Assembly (NCBI GenBank): GCA_021848765.1
Contig: JAJZTU010000209.1
Coordinates: 1 to 6,107, forward strand
DNA length: 6,107 bases
Reading direction: 5' to 3'
From: Bacillota bacterium
Lineage (GTDB): Bacteria; Bacillota; GCA-003054495; Carboxydocellales; JAJZTU01
Under the pieces are notes generated by a model. It saw nothing but the letters and a program-made list of their open reading frames with translations, was not told the DNA's origin and ran no database searches. Position numbers and translations under genes: made by a program. Positions 5,184 to 6,107 of the stretch are shown here, piece after piece; the first letter of the stretch is position 1; each line of letters opens with the position of its first letter.

Positions 5184-6041
5184 TTAGCCTATAAGGCTTT
5201 TGGTATGCTCAATTATGGCATTGCTGGCCCTGACATCTCCCAGGGCCATGATATGTATTCCGTCAATCTCTTGGTAGACCTGGGATATGAATTCACAGGC
5301 GATTTCCACACCGGTAATGCCTGATTTCATCTTTTCGATTATTTCGTCAGGGATTTCCACCCCTTCCACATTGTTTTTCATGTATTCTGCCATCTTCAGG
5401 CTTTTGAGGGGCATCATCCCAAGGATTACCGGCACCTGGAATTCCCGCATCCGGCGGGCAAAAGCAATAGCCTTCCCGGCATCATAGACGGGCTGAGTCT
5501 GAAAAAAATCAGCTCCGGCCTCAATCTTCTTGGCTACCCGGGCATAAACGGCATCCATATTGGCGGCTACCGGACTGGCAGTGGCGCTTACCCGGAAGTC
5601 AGTCGGCCCCTTGAATTCCTGGTCATTAGCGTCCCTGCCCTGATTGAATTTTTTCACCAGCTTGATGAACTCCAGGGTAGTCAGGTCATAGACAGGAGAT
5701 GACTTAAAAGGTCCGTGATGCGGGGGATCACCGGTAGTGGGCAAAAGAAAGCGAATCCCCAGGGCATGGGCGCCGAGGAGGTCGGCCTGGCTGCCCAGAA
5801 GGCTGCGGTCCCGGCAGGTAAAGTGGGGAATGGTGTCAATTCCGGTTTCCTGCTGGACAATACTGGCCAAGGCAATGGAATTGATTCGCAACCTGGCCAT
5901 CGGACAATCGTGGATGTTGATTCCGTCAAGGTAGATATACTCTTTTGCTTTGCTTAGGGTGGTCTGCACGTCAGTCCCGTCTGTAGGACCCAATTCAGTG
6001 GTGATGACAAATTGTTTACCCAGTTTTTCTTTTAGCCCCAT
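5184..6041 (-). CDS. metF: Methylenetetrahydrofolate reductase (MetF family)
   Basis: Reduces 5,10-methylene-THF to 5-methyl-THF with FAD, supplying methyl groups for methionine or, in acetogenic-type metabolism, for the methyl branch of the Wood-Ljungdahl pathway. The 285 residues match the single-domain bacterial enzyme (about 290). Visible signatures: E16 (TTELGPTDG, matching the E. coli E28 acid), IPHFTCRDR at 71-79, the flavin/folate loop LPTTGDPP with D105 (matching D120), and DFFQTQPVYD at 178-187 with Q183. The TGDPPHHG loop differs from the ALRGD of E. coli and is common in anaerobe MetF proteins. The start at 6041 has a GGGAGAGG purine run 5 nt upstream. A strong terminator directly follows the stop, so it is the last gene of its unit. 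Its usual partner in such anaerobes (metV, MTHFR C-terminal domain protein) would lie beyond the right edge, if present. Confidence 0.93.
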   Translation of the reverse strand: MGLKEKLGKQFVITTELGPTDGTDVQTTLSKAKEYIYLDGINIHDCPMARLRINSIALASIVQQETGIDTIPHFTCRDRSLLGSQADLLGAHALGIRFLLPTTGDPPHHGPFKSSPVYDLTTLEFIKLVKKFNQGRDANDQEFKGPTDFRVSATASPVAANMDAVYARVAKKIEAGADFFQTQPVYDAGKAIAFARRMREFQVPVILGMMPLKSLKMAEYMKNNVEGVEIPDEIIEKMKSGITGVEIACEFISQVYQEIDGIHIMALGDVRASNAIIEHTKSLIG

Positions 6042-6056
6042 TACATCCTCTCCCTT

Positions 6057-6107
6057 CTACTTGCAATGCATTTTGTTCAACTGCATATTGAAATTGCATG
6101 ATGTCCT
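6057..6107 (-). CDS. Possible C-terminal end of an upstream gene (partial)
   Basis: One minus-strand frame is open from the right edge to a TAG at 6057-6059: 16 codons reading RTSCNFNMQLNKMHCK, ending 15 nt before the metF start. That spacing would suit an upstream operon partner with the metF RBS in the gap. However, 16 open codons occur by chance about half the time and the peptide matches nothing I recognise. The stretch could equally be an A+T-rich upstream region; it contains repeated TGCA-type words (TGCAAT, ATGCA, TGCAT, ATTGCA). Confidence 0.25.
   Translation of the reverse strand, partial: RTSCNFNMQLNKMHCK

Overview
The window most resembles the chromosome of an anaerobic, spore-forming Firmicute of the Desulfotomaculum/Pelotomaculum (Peptococcaceae) type. 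This is inferred from protein style and gene content, not from a database match. The supporting signs are strong AGGAGG ribosome binding sites, a DUF1657 protein (a family of spore formers), a LysM protein that starts without a signal peptide, a short single-domain MetF of the kind seen in anaerobes with folate-linked C1 metabolism, and intrinsic terminators after most genes.

Layout, left to right. Positions 1-444 (minus) hold the N-terminal part of a two-LysM protein that runs into a Thr/Pro hexapeptide repeat and off the left edge. Facing away from it is a small DUF1657 gene (670-894, plus). A perfect 12-bp hairpin at 979-1006 has a T-run on both sides and separates that gene from the convergent alanine dehydrogenase gene ald (1061-2179, minus). 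ald lies 27 nt behind a TPR-repeat protein gene (2207-3340, minus), and the two probably form one operon read from a good sigma-A-type promoter at 3440-3468. The -35 box of that promoter lies just past the terminator hairpin of the next gene upstream, the ammonium transporter amt (3530-4873, minus). amt has its own promoter (5053-5081) and a leader of about 170 nt. Beyond that is metF (5184-6041, minus) with a strong terminator directly after its stop codon. Possibly the last 16 codons of another gene enter from the right edge.

The most interesting part is the amt leader. Between promoter and start codon it has a complete intrinsic terminator (stem 4969-5000, then six T). This is preceded by two small stem-loops, each with a six-nucleotide loop that has A at position 1 and G at position 4. 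The second stem shares bases with the 5' arm of the terminator. That is the layout of the two-hairpin RNA target bound by ANTAR-domain antiterminators (the EutV, NasR and AmiR class), which control nitrogen-related genes. No glnK/PII gene accompanies amt in the window, so leader antitermination may be the main local control of ammonium uptake. The second stem is only three G-C pairs, so this is a well-motivated hypothesis and not proven.

The genes form no single pathway. amt (ammonium uptake) and ald (interconversion of alanine with pyruvate and ammonium) share ammonium. The LysM, DUF1657 and ald genes all fit a spore-forming lifestyle. metF belongs to folate C1 metabolism.
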